This document shows positions 9,601-18,120 of a stretch of DNA of 64,000 bases, one piece after another. A program made the translations under genes and the position numbers. Origin of the DNA: Chryseobacterium indologenes (lineage in GTDB: Bacteria; Bacteroidota; Bacteroidia; Flavobacteriales; Weeksellaceae). Location of the stretch: contig DJTE01000032.1 in NCBI GenBank assembly GCA_002439165.1, positions 69,290 to 133,289 of the forward strand, given 5' to 3'. How positions within the stretch are numbered: position 1 is the first letter of the stretch; every line of letters begins with the position of its first letter. The notes under the pieces were generated by a model. It made no database searches. It was not told the DNA's origin and was given only the letters and a program-made list of their open reading frames with translations.

Positions 9601-12323
9601 TTCAGTACGCCGTTTTTCAGTTCCTTTACCTCGGAAACGGTATTTCCCAGGCCGTTCTGTATAAAAATGTTCACCAGAGCTCCGGGAATGGCAGAATAGA
9701 CATAAATCTCCGCTTTTTCGCCTCTTAAATAGCTTTTCTCAGGATCTGCTACATTCAAAAATATGTTCTCCGTTAATATATTTTTATCCCAGACATTGAA
9801 ATACTGTGAGGTTTTAATGGTTTCCGTCTCCTGAATATCGTAAAGTTCCAGTTTGTATTTTCCGGCCTCCAGCCTTCCCAGATCCAGTTCTGCTGACTGG
9901 TGAACCTGATCGGTTATCACTGTCTCAACTTTCCGGTCTTCCGATTCACCATAGAGATCATGTGGAAACTTACGGATAAATTCTTCTCCGGAAAACAGCG
10001 GAAGATCCTGAATATCCTTACTGAAATTGCTTCTTAAAATTCTGTCAGGGACTGTTAGTCTGGAAAGCCTCACATGATAACTTTTTTGAATATGCTGATC
10101 GTTATACGTTTTTGTTTCAACTTTTATTTTCAGATTTTCATGATTGAAGGTGTCTTTAATCTCTTCTGCTTTCAGGTAATAGGAAACAGAGGATACATTT
10201 AAACCGGTGGAAGCCGACTGTGTTTCTCCGTTGATGTCTGTAACGGAAGCTTCCACTTCGAAACGATCAATCTGAATACCTTCCAGATAGGTGTTTTTTT
10301 CAAAAGTTACAGGAATGATAAATTCACCCCGGGCATCGGTTGTTGCTTCTCCTAAAACAGTGCTTTCGGAAGTCCAGTCTTTTGAATATCTGCTGAAATA
10401 TTTCCAGCGGATATTATTCTTACTAATTTCATATTGTACGGTTACATTACTCAGGGGAGTTCCGGAAAACATCACTGCTTTTCCTTTTAATTCAAGGGTC
10501 TGACCATATTGATATTCTTCTTTTACCGGTTCAAAACGGATTTCGAACCGGGGCCTTTTATACTCTTCCACTTTGAAATAACGGTAAGATTCCGCTCCTC
10601 CTTCAGTTTTCAGAAAAAATGTTCCGTTGAGTTTTCCTTTGGGAAGAATAAAGCTACCGCTGTAAGAACCAAATTCACTGGTGGTGAATTCCCGGGACGA
10701 AATCTCCTGATAATTGGCATCCAATAAAATTATCTTCTGCTGTATCCCCGAAAGGGTGGATTCCTTTTCCCGGTCTGCCCGGGTATTGATTACTTTAAAA
10801 TAAAGGGTCTGCCCCGGTCTGTAAATGGCTCTGTCTGTAAAGATCTGTGCTGCCGTTTTATGGGCACGTTCATCATTAGGATCCTCTGTTTCTTCCTGCG
10901 CGTAAATATTCATCACCTGGAAATCGTTGGTCTCCGGCTGATGAATCAGGTAGCTCCTGTAAAGATGATTATGCCGGGAAGGAATTTTGAAAATACCTTT
11001 TTCATCTGTTTTAGCATATAGTTTTACCAGATCCTTATCCTGAATCAGTTCGAAAAAAACAAGATCTTTATCAGGAACGGGTTTTCCGTTTTCACTGTTT
11101 ACCAGTCTGAATTCTCTCGGAACATTGTCTGTACCCTTCCTGTTGTAAATGATTTTATGATCTGATACTGTAAAAAAGAAATTTTTTCCGGTATCGCCGG
11201 TTGGATTTTCTTGTAAAGAAAATTCTGCAATATAAAGGCCTGGAGGGAGTGGCTGTATTTCCAGTGAAGTATTCCGTTCTTCGTAAATTTTACTCTCAGG
11301 CAGCCGGTAATGCTCTTTTCTTATCAGCTTTTTCTCTATTTTATCATAAAAAATTCCTTTGGAATAATAATCTTTTGTATACTCCAGGAAGGGCTTAAAA
11401 TCACCGGATACTTCATAAATGCTTAACACAAAATCCGAAATATTCCGGTGTTCCGCCACAATATGAATCGGTCTGTTGCTCTGTGTCTGTTCTTCATAAC
11501 TGATTCCGAGGCTGGGATTGGTAAGCTCGTCTGCCCGGTACCGTATTTCTTCTAAAAATGATGATTCCGGAAACTGCTTTTTTGCCTGATCTGCTATGGC
11601 AAGAGCTTCTTCCCATTTTTTATTATTTCTGTAAAAACTCATAATGTCACTCATAATCAATGCTTTATAATCTCCTTCAGTATCCGATTCCAGGAGAGCC
11701 CGCAATTGTTCCGGTTTATCTGCCGAATCTGTTGAAGAATAGCTGTGAAGCAGCTTTTCGTGCATGAAATAGAGCTTTACATTGCCTTCATTTTCAGCGA
11801 TCAGCCGGTCATAAAGGGCATTGATGCCGGTTTGATTCTCTTTAAGTTCATGTTTGGTGAAGAAATCCGAATCCGAAAGAAAATGGATTTTTCTCGTCAG
11901 ATACCATTCCTGCAAAGTGTTATAATAAGCTATACCTTTATGATCATCTCTAAAAAGGGCTTTATATTTTTCAAGAGGCAGCTTTCTCAGTTCCTGCTCT
12001 TTACCTTCATTTTTTCTGAAACTCTCAGAAAGATAATTTTTGAAATCAAGCTTACTCCATGTTTCAATCTGCGACAGGTCCCCGGAATTTATATCCGTCA
12101 TTTCCATTCCCCAGAAGCTGACGTTATAATAATCTATCACAAAAGTATCTTTCAGAATATCATACAGAATCTTTTCATCACCTTCTAATGATTTTCCGGA
12201 ATTCTGTATTTTTTCAAAGAAACGGGAAACGGTATTATTCTGCTCATCATCTATGGTATAGCGCATGGCTGCAAATTCATTTCTAAGGGAAAGAATAAGC
12301 TGTATCACATCGTTGTTTTTCAT
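6657..12323 (-). CDS. Alpha-2-macroglobulin-like protein (MG domains, no thioester)
   Basis: 1888 residues. An MG2-type motif lies near 490-510 (FTDRAIYRPGQTLYFKV). The macroglobulin core FFYPDLKTDSEGNISFEF lies near 1115-1135, followed by an alpha-toroid resembling the thioester domain (SDGGFSWYQGSPSSYS near 1450). The family traps proteases, and Bacteroidota members usually sit at the cell envelope. I see no C-x-E-Q thioester motif. I also see no signal peptide: the protein begins MKNNDVIQLILSLRNEF, and the same frame extends upstream only to a stop without another ATG. The N-terminus may have been shortened relative to family members, or this copy may be cytoplasmic. The gene appears to stand alone between a terminator and a palindromic repeat. 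Confidence 0.85.
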   Translation of the reverse strand: MKNNDVIQLILSLRNEFAAMRYTIDDEQNNTVSRFFEKIQNSGKSLEGDEKILYDILKDTFVIDYYNVSFWGMEMTDINSGDLSQIETWSKLDFKNYLSESFRKNEGKEQELRKLPLEKYKALFRDDHKGIAYYNTLQEWYLTRKIHFLSDSDFFTKHELKENQTGINALYDRLIAENEGNVKLYFMHEKLLHSYSSTDSADKPEQLRALLESDTEGDYKALIMSDIMSFYRNNKKWEEALAIADQAKKQFPESSFLEEIRYRADELTNPSLGISYEEQTQSNRPIHIVAEHRNISDFVLSIYEVSGDFKPFLEYTKDYYSKGIFYDKIEKKLIRKEHYRLPESKIYEERNTSLEIQPLPPGLYIAEFSLQENPTGDTGKNFFFTVSDHKIIYNRKGTDNVPREFRLVNSENGKPVPDKDLVFFELIQDKDLVKLYAKTDEKGIFKIPSRHNHLYRSYLIHQPETNDFQVMNIYAQEETEDPNDERAHKTAAQIFTDRAIYRPGQTLYFKVINTRADREKESTLSGIQQKIILLDANYQEISSREFTTSEFGSYSGSFILPKGKLNGTFFLKTEGGAESYRYFKVEEYKRPRFEIRFEPVKEEYQYGQTLELKGKAVMFSGTPLSNVTVQYEISKNNIRWKYFSRYSKDWTSESTVLGEATTDARGEFIIPVTFEKNTYLEGIQIDRFEVEASVTDINGETQSASTGLNVSSVSYYLKAEEIKDTFNHENLKIKVETKTYNDQHIQKSYHVRLSRLTVPDRILRSNFSKDIQDLPLFSGEEFIRKFPHDLYGESEDRKVETVITDQVHQSAELDLGRLEAGKYKLELYDIQETETIKTSQYFNVWDKNILTENIFLNVADPEKSYLRGEKAEIYVYSAIPGALVNIFIQNGLGNTVSEVKELKNGVLKYIVEIPQDKTISALNIQFQMVAYNDVQLQTVKLKIKEDENPLSIETTTFRDHIEPGSKEKWSVKVSGKDREKINAEVLAGMYDRSLDQFAANTFTWEKLDLQRYPAASYDIRQTLDSKFAYKALAYVSKLSIRLPYFNWYDGDLPGHITFLGGSASSGDGMVLNEIAMPGIHKKIAGGSFEKERGVSAGSRNKNTETIPVRQNLNETAFFYPDLKTDSEGNISFEFTSPEALTQWKLMILAHTRDARAATLEKEVITRKEFSVTPNYPRFLREGDELNFLSKLSNLTDRKLNGSAELQILDAFTHEDISAQFGLDVLTAVSGYYKEQAFSLNENGNSVVAWKLKVPEHVSSVIIKVVAKAGQYSDGEQKALAVLPNRVLVTDSIPIFVKEGETRTFVLDNLENAASATISNVSNTLELTTNPIWEIMFAFPGLKNDQNNSADVIFNKWFADVLASEIFKSDPGMKNVFEAYQEKGLLSSDLENNMELKQLLLEETPWVLESKNEDEQMHKLALLWDADTMKNSISQGWEDLRKRQNSDGGFSWYQGSPSSYSISLYILRNLGKISTWLKDKWKDEQHPEQEILIENLIGYADREISRYSDIQQENILSNRVIDYLDTRNYWEKQYPLEGNGAVLKALIKQKTKDIKITDLTFFGVHRLALLMNDYGLKDVSDRLINYLKETSVASKTQGIYWKQNLNGWGWFSSKIINHAGVLEAFNTLRPDDEKFIEDLKIWLITQKEVNSWGSSRGTAEVIFTLLNSGKSWAETESNGPQDDQTVIVWGGKEPEARTQVTGYVKSIVKTDILDKKLATATITKNGPGMAQGGLFWQYYEDADAVKSSENYISITRELYKKIKTENGAELQEITSEAPLKTGDKVTVRMILNTDRPMEFIRIRDMRAAGFEPVDVLSGYQWKNNLGYYQSTGDTSTNFYIQYMPKGKYVFEYDLIANVSGMFSNGITTMQNYYAPQMNAHTKGGKVEIN

Positions 12324-12435
12324 GGTATTAATTAATTGAATAGAAGTGGATTTTATGGAAGTTGTGTCTTTATAACTAAGAAATTGCTAAGTGAAGACGT
12401 CAAAACTATGAATTTTTTTCTATCTGAAATAATTT

Positions 12436-12459
12436 CTCCGAAGTCAGGAGACTTCGGAG
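12436..12459. repeat. Palindromic dispersed repeat, copy 1
   Basis: Perfect 10-bp arms CTCCGAAGTC / GACTTCGGAG around a 4-base AGGA loop, followed by AGCAG. Related copies occur at 37899, 38763, 40440 and (variant) 63148. Confidence 0.8.
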
Positions 12460-12503
12460 AGCAGTGAACGGGAAAAATAATTTTAAATATCCTCCTGCAC
12501 CGT

Positions 12504-12989
12504 TTATTTTTTGGGAGTTAAAGAAAGATTATCGATATAAACGGCCTGATGTATTCCGTTAAGAAGGACTTTCAGCCCCAGGTGAGCGTCTTTTTTCAGA
12601 GAAATCGTAAATGTTTTTTTTGATCCGGTAATCTCAGAGGACTTAACAACTGAAACATAGGATTTCGCATCAGAGGTACTGTTTATGGTGAAAATTTCCA
12701 GTGTGGTTTCTCCTCCGTTGTCTGAAGCATCCAGGGCCAGGGTATAGGTTCCCGCTTTAATTTTTGGAGTTACTAGATACATATCTTCTCTTGGGCTGTT
12801 CATGGAGTAGAATATGATCTTTTTGTCACCGGCATAAAGCATTGCTTTTCCCGGCTGGGCAGTCCAGCATTTATTAATGTCTTTCCAGGCATCAAAGTTT
12901 TCTGTAATGGCGGATACAGTATTACATTGTGCTTTTGCAGTCAGCAGTCCTCCCAGAGCCAGAACTCCCGCAAATACAATTTTTCTCAT
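12504..12989 (-). CDS. Small secreted protein with a jelly-roll-like domain
   Basis: 161 residues with a clear signal peptide (MRKIVFAGVLALGGLLTAKA, cut before QCNT). The mature part includes ITENFDAWKDINKCW, GTYTLALDASDNGGETTLEI and a closing VYIDNLSLTPKK. This order resembles the choice-of-anchor/cleaved-adhesin jelly-roll domains of Bacteroidota secreted proteins. There is no T9SS sorting domain, so it is probably periplasmic or released. It appears monocistronic. Function unknown. Confidence 0.7.
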   Translation of the reverse strand: MRKIVFAGVLALGGLLTAKAQCNTVSAITENFDAWKDINKCWTAQPGKAMLYAGDKKIIFYSMNSPREDMYLVTPKIKAGTYTLALDASDNGGETTLEIFTINSTSDAKSYVSVVKSSEITGSKKTFTISLKKDAHLGLKVLLNGIHQAVYIDNLSLTPKK

Positions 12990-13509
12990 AGGTTGATATT
13001 ATCATGTAAAAATAGCTAAAAAGGCTATATGATAGACCGTATAATCTTGTTTTTAGAAAATAAAAAAGCTTTAATGGAAGATCCGGGAGATGAAAGAAGG
13101 CTGGAGGTTTTCAGTTACAGTATAATAGTCACCGGGCAATTTTAATCTTATAAAAAAGAATAAAATTATTGATGATGAAAGCAGCCGTGAATGGATAGCA
13201 GCAGAAAAGAAGATACAGACAGAAAACTTGCCTTGTATTTCAATGAAACTTTCTATATTTAGGCAAAAATACAGAGATCCGGATGAATAGAGCAAAAACG
13301 TACCCTGTATTTTTAAGTTAATCAAAATAAAAAAACTAATAACCCATTAATATTTAAAAATCATGAAAAGCAGGCTTCATTTATTTCCTTCTGTAAGCTG
13401 TACACCGAAATCCATTTACCGCGCCTAATATCACAGATATCTCTGAAATAAAAATCATTTATTAAAAACTAATGAAAGATTTATTTTTCAGAACAACACA
13501 TAAAAAACC
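12990..13509. other. AT-rich intergenic region
   Basis: About 520 bp between divergent genes at 12989 and 13510. I see no supported gene. Open frames here are short and lack plausible composition. The region presumably holds promoters for both flanking genes. Confidence 0.5.
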
Positions 13510-14106
13510 ATGATTTACACTTTAGAAGACGTTAAAAAGTTTATTTCAGAATTTACAGAACTGGAATATCAATTTAGGTTGGGTTTTTATAATAGCTCAA
13601 TAACAAACGAAGAATGGGAATCTTTAGTCGCTAAACTTGAAAATTGCTATGGTACTGAATTGGGTTATTACATGATTAGAAATACTATTAGAGATGAATT
13701 GGATATGACCTTAAAAAAATTCAATAACAAAAAAAGCAATCTTAAAAAAAGAAGGCTGTTTTTAATCAGGAAATATGAAGGTCCTGAATTCGGTACGGGA
13801 ATATATAATACGGATTCCAGCGTTGTTTTTTCCTGTTTTTTAGGTTCTGATGTCGAGATGGGAGCAGAAGTTTACCCCACTAATGTCAGTGTGGGTATCG
13901 TGAATGGAGATTTAAGAATTATTTCTTCAAGGGAGCTTGATTTTGAAAAAAGAAGAAATGAAGAAGTTATCGAATGGATTTATAACAAAAGATCCAACGT
14001 ATACACAGAAGACATCACCATAAAAAAAGACGGAACATTAGCGGAAACATTAAGGATTTCCGAGCCGGAGCATCCTACCTGGATGGAAGATTATCATAAA
14101 GGATAA
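13510..14106 (+). CDS. Unrecognised cytoplasmic protein, immunity-like context
   Basis: 198 residues with no signal peptide. The N-terminal half is helical and charged (LEDVKKFISEFTELEYQF, then ELDMTLKKFNNKKSN). The C-terminal half looks beta-rich (EVYPTNVSVGIVNGDLRIIS) and ends EHPTWMEDYHKG. It is the first gene of a plus-strand series of small proteins that includes DUF4261 and SUKH-like members. I recognise no family. An immunity role is inferred from context only. Confidence 0.6.
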   Translation: MIYTLEDVKKFISEFTELEYQFRLGFYNSSITNEEWESLVAKLENCYGTELGYYMIRNTIRDELDMTLKKFNNKKSNLKKRRLFLIRKYEGPEFGTGIYNTDSSVVFSCFLGSDVEMGAEVYPTNVSVGIVNGDLRIISSRELDFEKRRNEEVIEWIYNKRSNVYTEDITIKKDGTLAETLRISEPEHPTWMEDYHKG

Positions 14107-14175
14107 TACCGGTAATCCTCCCAAAAGCAAAAATTATTCAAAAAAGCAATTAACTATAAAAAACAATTTAAAACA

Positions 14176-14958
14176 ATGGGATTCTTTAAAAAGAAAGAAA
14201 AAACGGAACAGCCGTCAAAAAGCAATGTATTATTGGCTATGCCGATGTTTAATAACGGAGAGACCTTTGACCTGGAAAAAGTCATCGCTTACCTTTTATC
14301 CGATTGGGGTATTGAAGCGACAGAAATCGACGGTTCTTCAGGAACAGTGAGCTTTTCTGTCCAGGGAGAAATGGTGGTGCTGGCAACAGTAGCTGCACAG
14401 ATTCCGTGGGGAGACATTCAGGGAGCGGCACAATATGCTTACAACTGGCCCACTGCGACAGCTGATCTGGAGAACCATAATTCACACGTTCTGGTAACCG
14501 TAATGTCAAACAACACCAGCCATAAAGAGCGATTTGGAGTGTTGACGAAAGTTCTTACCGCCATTCTCGCGACAAGCAACTGTATTGGCGTTTATCAGGG
14601 TACTCAGTCCTTACTTATTCCAAAAGAGCAGTACCTGGACAGCGCTGAAGCCCTGAAATCTGATCTGGTCCCGCTGGATTTGTGGGTTTATATTGGTATA
14701 AGGAGAGGAGAGCAGGGGAATAGTGCCTATTCCTACGGATTAACAACTTTTGATAAGCTGGAAATGGAGTTTATCAATGCGCCGCTTGAGCTGAGAGAAC
14801 TGCATAATTATTTAAGTCAAATCTGCGGTTACGTCATCAAAAGCAATGTAACGTTTAAAAACGGTGAAACTTTAGGCTTTACTGCCGAACAGAAAATTAA
14901 GATCGTACAGTCAAAAGGGGTATTTGTAGAAGGTGAATCATTTAAGTTTGAGTTATAA
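14176..14958 (+). CDS. DUF4261 domain-containing protein
   Basis: 260 residues with no signal peptide. After a Lys-rich start (MGFFKKKEKTEQ), the sequence follows the DUF4261 layout: a LLAMPMFNNGETFDLEKVIAYL opening strand-helix, then IPWGDIQGAAQYAYNW, ATSNCIGVYQG with an acidic tail, and a Phe/Leu-rich end with QICGYVIKSN and LGFTAEQKIKI. DUF4261 proteins are often found near polymorphic-toxin immunity genes, and their biochemical role is not established to my knowledge. It follows the 198-residue gene by 69 bp. Confidence 0.75.
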   Translation: MGFFKKKEKTEQPSKSNVLLAMPMFNNGETFDLEKVIAYLLSDWGIEATEIDGSSGTVSFSVQGEMVVLATVAAQIPWGDIQGAAQYAYNWPTATADLENHNSHVLVTVMSNNTSHKERFGVLTKVLTAILATSNCIGVYQGTQSLLIPKEQYLDSAEALKSDLVPLDLWVYIGIRRGEQGNSAYSYGLTTFDKLEMEFINAPLELRELHNYLSQICGYVIKSNVTFKNGETLGFTAEQKIKIVQSKGVFVEGESFKFEL

Positions 14959-14990
14959 TTTTTTGATAATAATCAGATAAACGGCAAGTA

Positions 14991-15422
14991 ATGATGACTA
15001 TAAACATGAATACAGTTCTCGAATTCTATAAAGCTATTCGGGAAGAATACGGTAATCCTATTCTGAGAACCGTAAACATTCAGGAAATTCTGGACGCTAA
15101 CCCTGTGGGAAAGAACATATATGTTGCCGTTTATGGCGATGGAATGATAAAAAGCAGTGGTTTCGATATGTATTTATACGAAATAAAATACGGAAAAATA
15201 ACCCATGCAAAAATAAAGCAGGCCTTTAAAGAAATTGGGTTTACTGAGGGGCTGGATATTCTGAATAAAGTTAAAAGAGGTGCAGATCTGGAGGCGCTGG
15301 ATATGGCTTATTACCAGTTGGAGGATAAGTTTGAAGCGTGTCTGACTATGTATCTTGAGCGTGTCTGGAACGATCCTGAATTTGTGATGTATTGCGATTC
15401 AATTTCATTTAAGCGGAAATAA
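14991..15422 (+). CDS. Small cytoplasmic protein, possibly DUF4375/DMP19-like
   Basis: 143 residues from the first ATG; ATGs at 14994 and 15006 are equally possible, and the last gives a protein starting MNTVLEFYKAIREEY. The order of a beta-rich YGDGMIKSSGFDMYLYEI segment, a helix beginning AKIKQAFKEIGF, and a final LEDKFEACLTMYLERVW recalls DUF4375 (DMP19) proteins found in immunity clusters. The match is by eye and weak. It lies 32 bp after the DUF4261 gene. Confidence 0.6.
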   Translation: MMTINMNTVLEFYKAIREEYGNPILRTVNIQEILDANPVGKNIYVAVYGDGMIKSSGFDMYLYEIKYGKITHAKIKQAFKEIGFTEGLDILNKVKRGADLEALDMAYYQLEDKFEACLTMYLERVWNDPEFVMYCDSISFKRK

Positions 15423-15468
15423 CTGATGCAGGATTTCTTAATCCGGAGTGAGATTAAATAAAAATGCT

Positions 15469-15951
15469 ATGATAAACAAGATCCCTGAAGTAGACCGTCT
15501 TATGCAGGATATAGCCGTAAAATACAGACTTAAAACAGGAAATGCTGAAAATACAGAACATCTTTGGAACGAAGAAACGATGGGGATAATGAAAGACACC
15601 GCGTTCATAAAAGATGATGCCTATTATTATTTTTTAAGCGAATACGGAGGCTGCAATATTTATGGTGACAGCTTTGATGTAGGTATTTTCGGCTTCGATG
15701 ACTGGCTCAATCCAAGTCTTCTGACCTCTCCTTTGCTGAATAAAACAGGGGTATATTTATTTGCAGATTTTATAGATTATAACACCGGGGAAAGCATATT
15801 TTATGGCTACCACGCTGTACAGGAAAATGAAAATTCAGTGTGGTTTTCCAATGAATTAGAGTCCGGCTATCAGCCTGTTTATAAAAATTTTGTAGAATTT
15901 TTAAGGTATATTCTAACCATTGAAACAGGCAGCTTCAGTACGGACGATTGA
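15469..15951 (+). CDS. SUKH-like (SMI1/KNR4-type) immunity protein, copy 1
   Basis: 160 residues. I set the start at the ATG at 15469, because the paralogue at 22129 begins identically and is preceded by the same AAATGCT leader. A helical N-terminus is followed by YYYFLSEYGGCNIYGDSF, GFDDWLNPSLL, a strand-rich middle (YLFADFIDYNTGESIFYGYH) and a final helix NFVEFLRYILT. This is the usual SUKH order: a helix that reads FL..Y.G, then a beta sheet. SUKH proteins neutralise many different toxins. No cognate toxin is adjacent. It is about 70-75% identical by eye to the 22129 copy. Confidence 0.7.
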   Translation: MINKIPEVDRLMQDIAVKYRLKTGNAENTEHLWNEETMGIMKDTAFIKDDAYYYFLSEYGGCNIYGDSFDVGIFGFDDWLNPSLLTSPLLNKTGVYLFADFIDYNTGESIFYGYHAVQENENSVWFSNELESGYQPVYKNFVEFLRYILTIETGSFSTDD

Positions 15952-16009
15952 AAAAAAATAAACTAAACAGCATTTAAAGACTCATTTATTTAAAGTTTAA
16001 GATCAGCAA

Positions 16010-16085
16010 AGCAGCATCGTTTATTCAATACAGAATCTTGACTGTTGGCATTACATTGCTGAGTTTATACCTTTATTTACCTAAG
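16010..16085. repeat. Dispersed intergenic repeat, copy 1
   Basis: Shares with 17003-17076 an AATACAGA motif, then TT(A)CATTGCTGAGTTTA followed by a CCTTTAT-like tail. The two copies are in the same orientation and about 990 bp apart, on either side of the gene at 16219-16770. Confidence 0.5.
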
Positions 16086-16157
16086 CTGATGTATTCTGCC
16101 TGTGATAAAATAATTTTTTACAGATAATCCGGACATCATTTTGACGTGCCTGAAAAT

Positions 16158-16190
16158 AATATCTCCAAAACCAAAAGCTTTGGAGATATT
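16158..16190 (-). terminator. Bidirectional-looking terminator hairpin
   Basis: A 12-bp perfect stem, AATATCTCCAAA with TTTGGAGATATT, around a 9-base loop. It lies 28 bp past the stop of the minus-strand gene at 16219. T-rich sequence follows on both strands. Confidence 0.75.
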
Positions 16191-16218
16191 TTTATTTCCG
16201 TATTTTTTTGTAAAACGG

Positions 16219-16770
16219 TTATTTTTCCTGAGCATTGAATGTTGAATAATACACAAAAATAGGGAAGTATTTAAAAGTGTCCGATTTACCCATAGTATAT
16301 TCGTCATTTCCGTATACATTGGAGAAATCAAGGATGAGAGATTTCTTTTCCGGAGAATTGTATATGATTTTGATTAAACTCGTAGCGGCAGTTTCCGTTT
16401 CATAGGTGAACAGAAGGGTTTTACCGTCCAGACTGTATACTTTGGAATTGTAGATTCTGGCATTCAGTTTTTTATCAACTCCTGTATCATTGAATTTGGC
16501 TTTGTACATTAATTTCTGTTTACCGTTTTCGGTAATATAGACATCCGCTTTTTTATAATCCTCATCATATTTGAAGGTCACAAACTCTTCAATCCTGGAC
16601 AGACTTCTTTTGAAGTTTTCATCTTTGGACATTACCTGAATTTCCGCATCTTTAGGCATTTCTATCGGTCCTGATTTGGCAGGTCCTGCCGGTTTCTTTT
16701 TTTGCGCATGGATGGCGGTTACTGAGAACAGCATCAAAACAGCTGCTGCAATTAATTTTGAATTTTTCAT
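16219..16770 (-). CDS. Small secreted protein of unknown function
   Basis: 183 residues with a signal peptide (MKNSKLIAAAVLMLFSVTAI, then HAQ) and a Lys/Pro-rich linker KKKPAGPAKSGP. The mature domain looks beta-rich (EEFVTFKYDEDYKKADVYI, KVYSLDGKTLLFTYETETAA). No lipobox or sorting domain is visible, so it is probably periplasmic. It is a single gene flanked by a terminator and by a long AT-rich gap. Not recognised. Confidence 0.65.
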   Translation of the reverse strand: MKNSKLIAAAVLMLFSVTAIHAQKKKPAGPAKSGPIEMPKDAEIQVMSKDENFKRSLSRIEEFVTFKYDEDYKKADVYITENGKQKLMYKAKFNDTGVDKKLNARIYNSKVYSLDGKTLLFTYETETAATSLIKIIYNSPEKKSLILDFSNVYGNDEYTMGKSDTFKYFPIFVYYSTFNAQEK

Positions 16771-17536
16771 GAAATTATTTTTGCAATGTTAAATAAATTA
16801 TTGCTGTGAAAAAATAAATACATGAATTTTCTATATGATTTTCTGATTTTATATTTAAATCCTTTAGTTATTCATCAACTTTACGTTAATTTTTTTTGTA
16901 GCTTAGAGAAAAAATAAAATTTACACAATCTTTGTATTGATTTTTTAATTAATCGCAAAGCTAAACGAGGAGCTGTAAAATGCTGCTTTTTTAAGATAAA
17001 CAAAGGCGCTTCGCTTATTTTTGAAATACAGAGCCTTTGTATTACCTTGCTGAGTTTACGCCCTTATCTGCCTTAATATATACGCTTGATTTGTCTATTA
17101 TTTGTCTGGCTTTCTGATAAATAAAAAAATACCCTTTTTTTGCTCAGATACAGGTTGTACCTATGACCGTGTCTTAAAAAAGTATAAATAAATAACAGTT
17201 ATTTTTTATCTGCTATTTGAGGATTCCCGGGAAAAATATATTTTTGTGACTGACGACATGGAATCATAACCGATTATGCTGTTGTATTCTAAAAAAACTA
17301 ATAAAGGAGCCTGAAACCAATTAACCGCTGACAATGAGAAAAAACTGTATTCTATTCATGTACTGATCATTGCTTCCGGCAATCTGAAACCGTATCAAAT
17401 CCTCCAATCTCTTTAGAATCACGAGCTGTAATCAGCCAGTACAGGGTAGTGGATTATTTTCTGAGATCAGAGGACGGAATAAGAAAATTGACCGGACATA
17501 ACAGGTAATAATTTCAAAAAAATAACCAATAACCCA
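16771..17536. other. Long AT-rich gap holding a dispersed repeat
   Basis: About 766 bp without a supported gene. It contains the second copy of the dispersed repeat (17003-17076) and must contain promoters for the minus gene at 16770 and the plus gene at 17537. No open frame of convincing composition was found. Confidence 0.5.
17003..17076. repeat. Dispersed intergenic repeat, copy 2
   Basis: Matches 16010-16085 at the CGCTTATTTTTGAAATACAG and TTACCTTGCTGAGTTTACGC segments. It begins with AAAGGCGCTT and contains the inverted partner GAGCCTTTG, so part of it can fold. Confidence 0.5.
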
Positions 17537-18085
17537 ATGGAACAGATAGAAGAACTGAAAAAATCCAACGCCATCTTAAAGTCAGCTTTAAATGATATCC
17601 GTGAAAAAATAATCGATGAACTGGTACATATCCTCAACGGAAATACCATTTCAATGCTTCCTTCCTTTAAGAAAGAGGATATCGCAGTCCATAATTTTGA
17701 ATACCGCCACGAATGGTTTTCTATGGTGTTTTTCGGCTCCAATGCAGAGGGGCTTACCATTACCGGAGAAACAGACTTACTGAGGAACGAACTGAACAGC
17801 TATTTTTCAGAATCAGAAGATTTGCTGGACATCGTGAGCGAACTGGAAGAGGATGCTGAGGATGAAGAAGAATGGGAAGAAATGAAGGAGGAATATGAGC
17901 AGGAAAAATATGAGATCTTTGACGATTGGTTCGAATCCTGCTGGAAAGAAGCTCATAAATTAACAGGCAGCAGCGTACCTGCTTATTTGTCAATAGATGA
18001 ACTGGATTTTGGCGTGGAGTTTATTTCCTCAGACAGTGTTGAAATCGATAAAACCCAGACTAATAAAAGACGATACATCCATTAA
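17537..18085 (+). CDS. Acidic cytoplasmic protein, immunity-like
   Basis: 182 residues with no signal peptide. The N-terminus is helical (IEELKKSNAILKSALNDI), the middle carries a very acidic run (residues about 105-130, rich in EEDAEDEEEWEE), and the C-terminal part includes YEIFDDWFESCWKEAHKL. Acidic small proteins often act as inhibitors of nucleic-acid-binding toxins, but that is inference. It stands 36 bp before the 473-residue duplicated-domain gene. No family recognised. Confidence 0.6.
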   Translation: MEQIEELKKSNAILKSALNDIREKIIDELVHILNGNTISMLPSFKKEDIAVHNFEYRHEWFSMVFFGSNAEGLTITGETDLLRNELNSYFSESEDLLDIVSELEEDAEDEEEWEEMKEEYEQEKYEIFDDWFESCWKEAHKLTGSSVPAYLSIDELDFGVEFISSDSVEIDKTQTNKRRYIH

Positions 18086-18120
18086 ATAACGATGTTCCTG
18101 AATGACATCAGGAAAAACTA

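Noticed and set aside
13071..13325. Open minus-strand frame of 84 codons in the gap after the secreted-protein gene
   Set aside because: Composition is phenylalanine/isoleucine-rich and low in complexity, there is no related sequence in the window, and it sits in AT-rich DNA expected to hold promoters.
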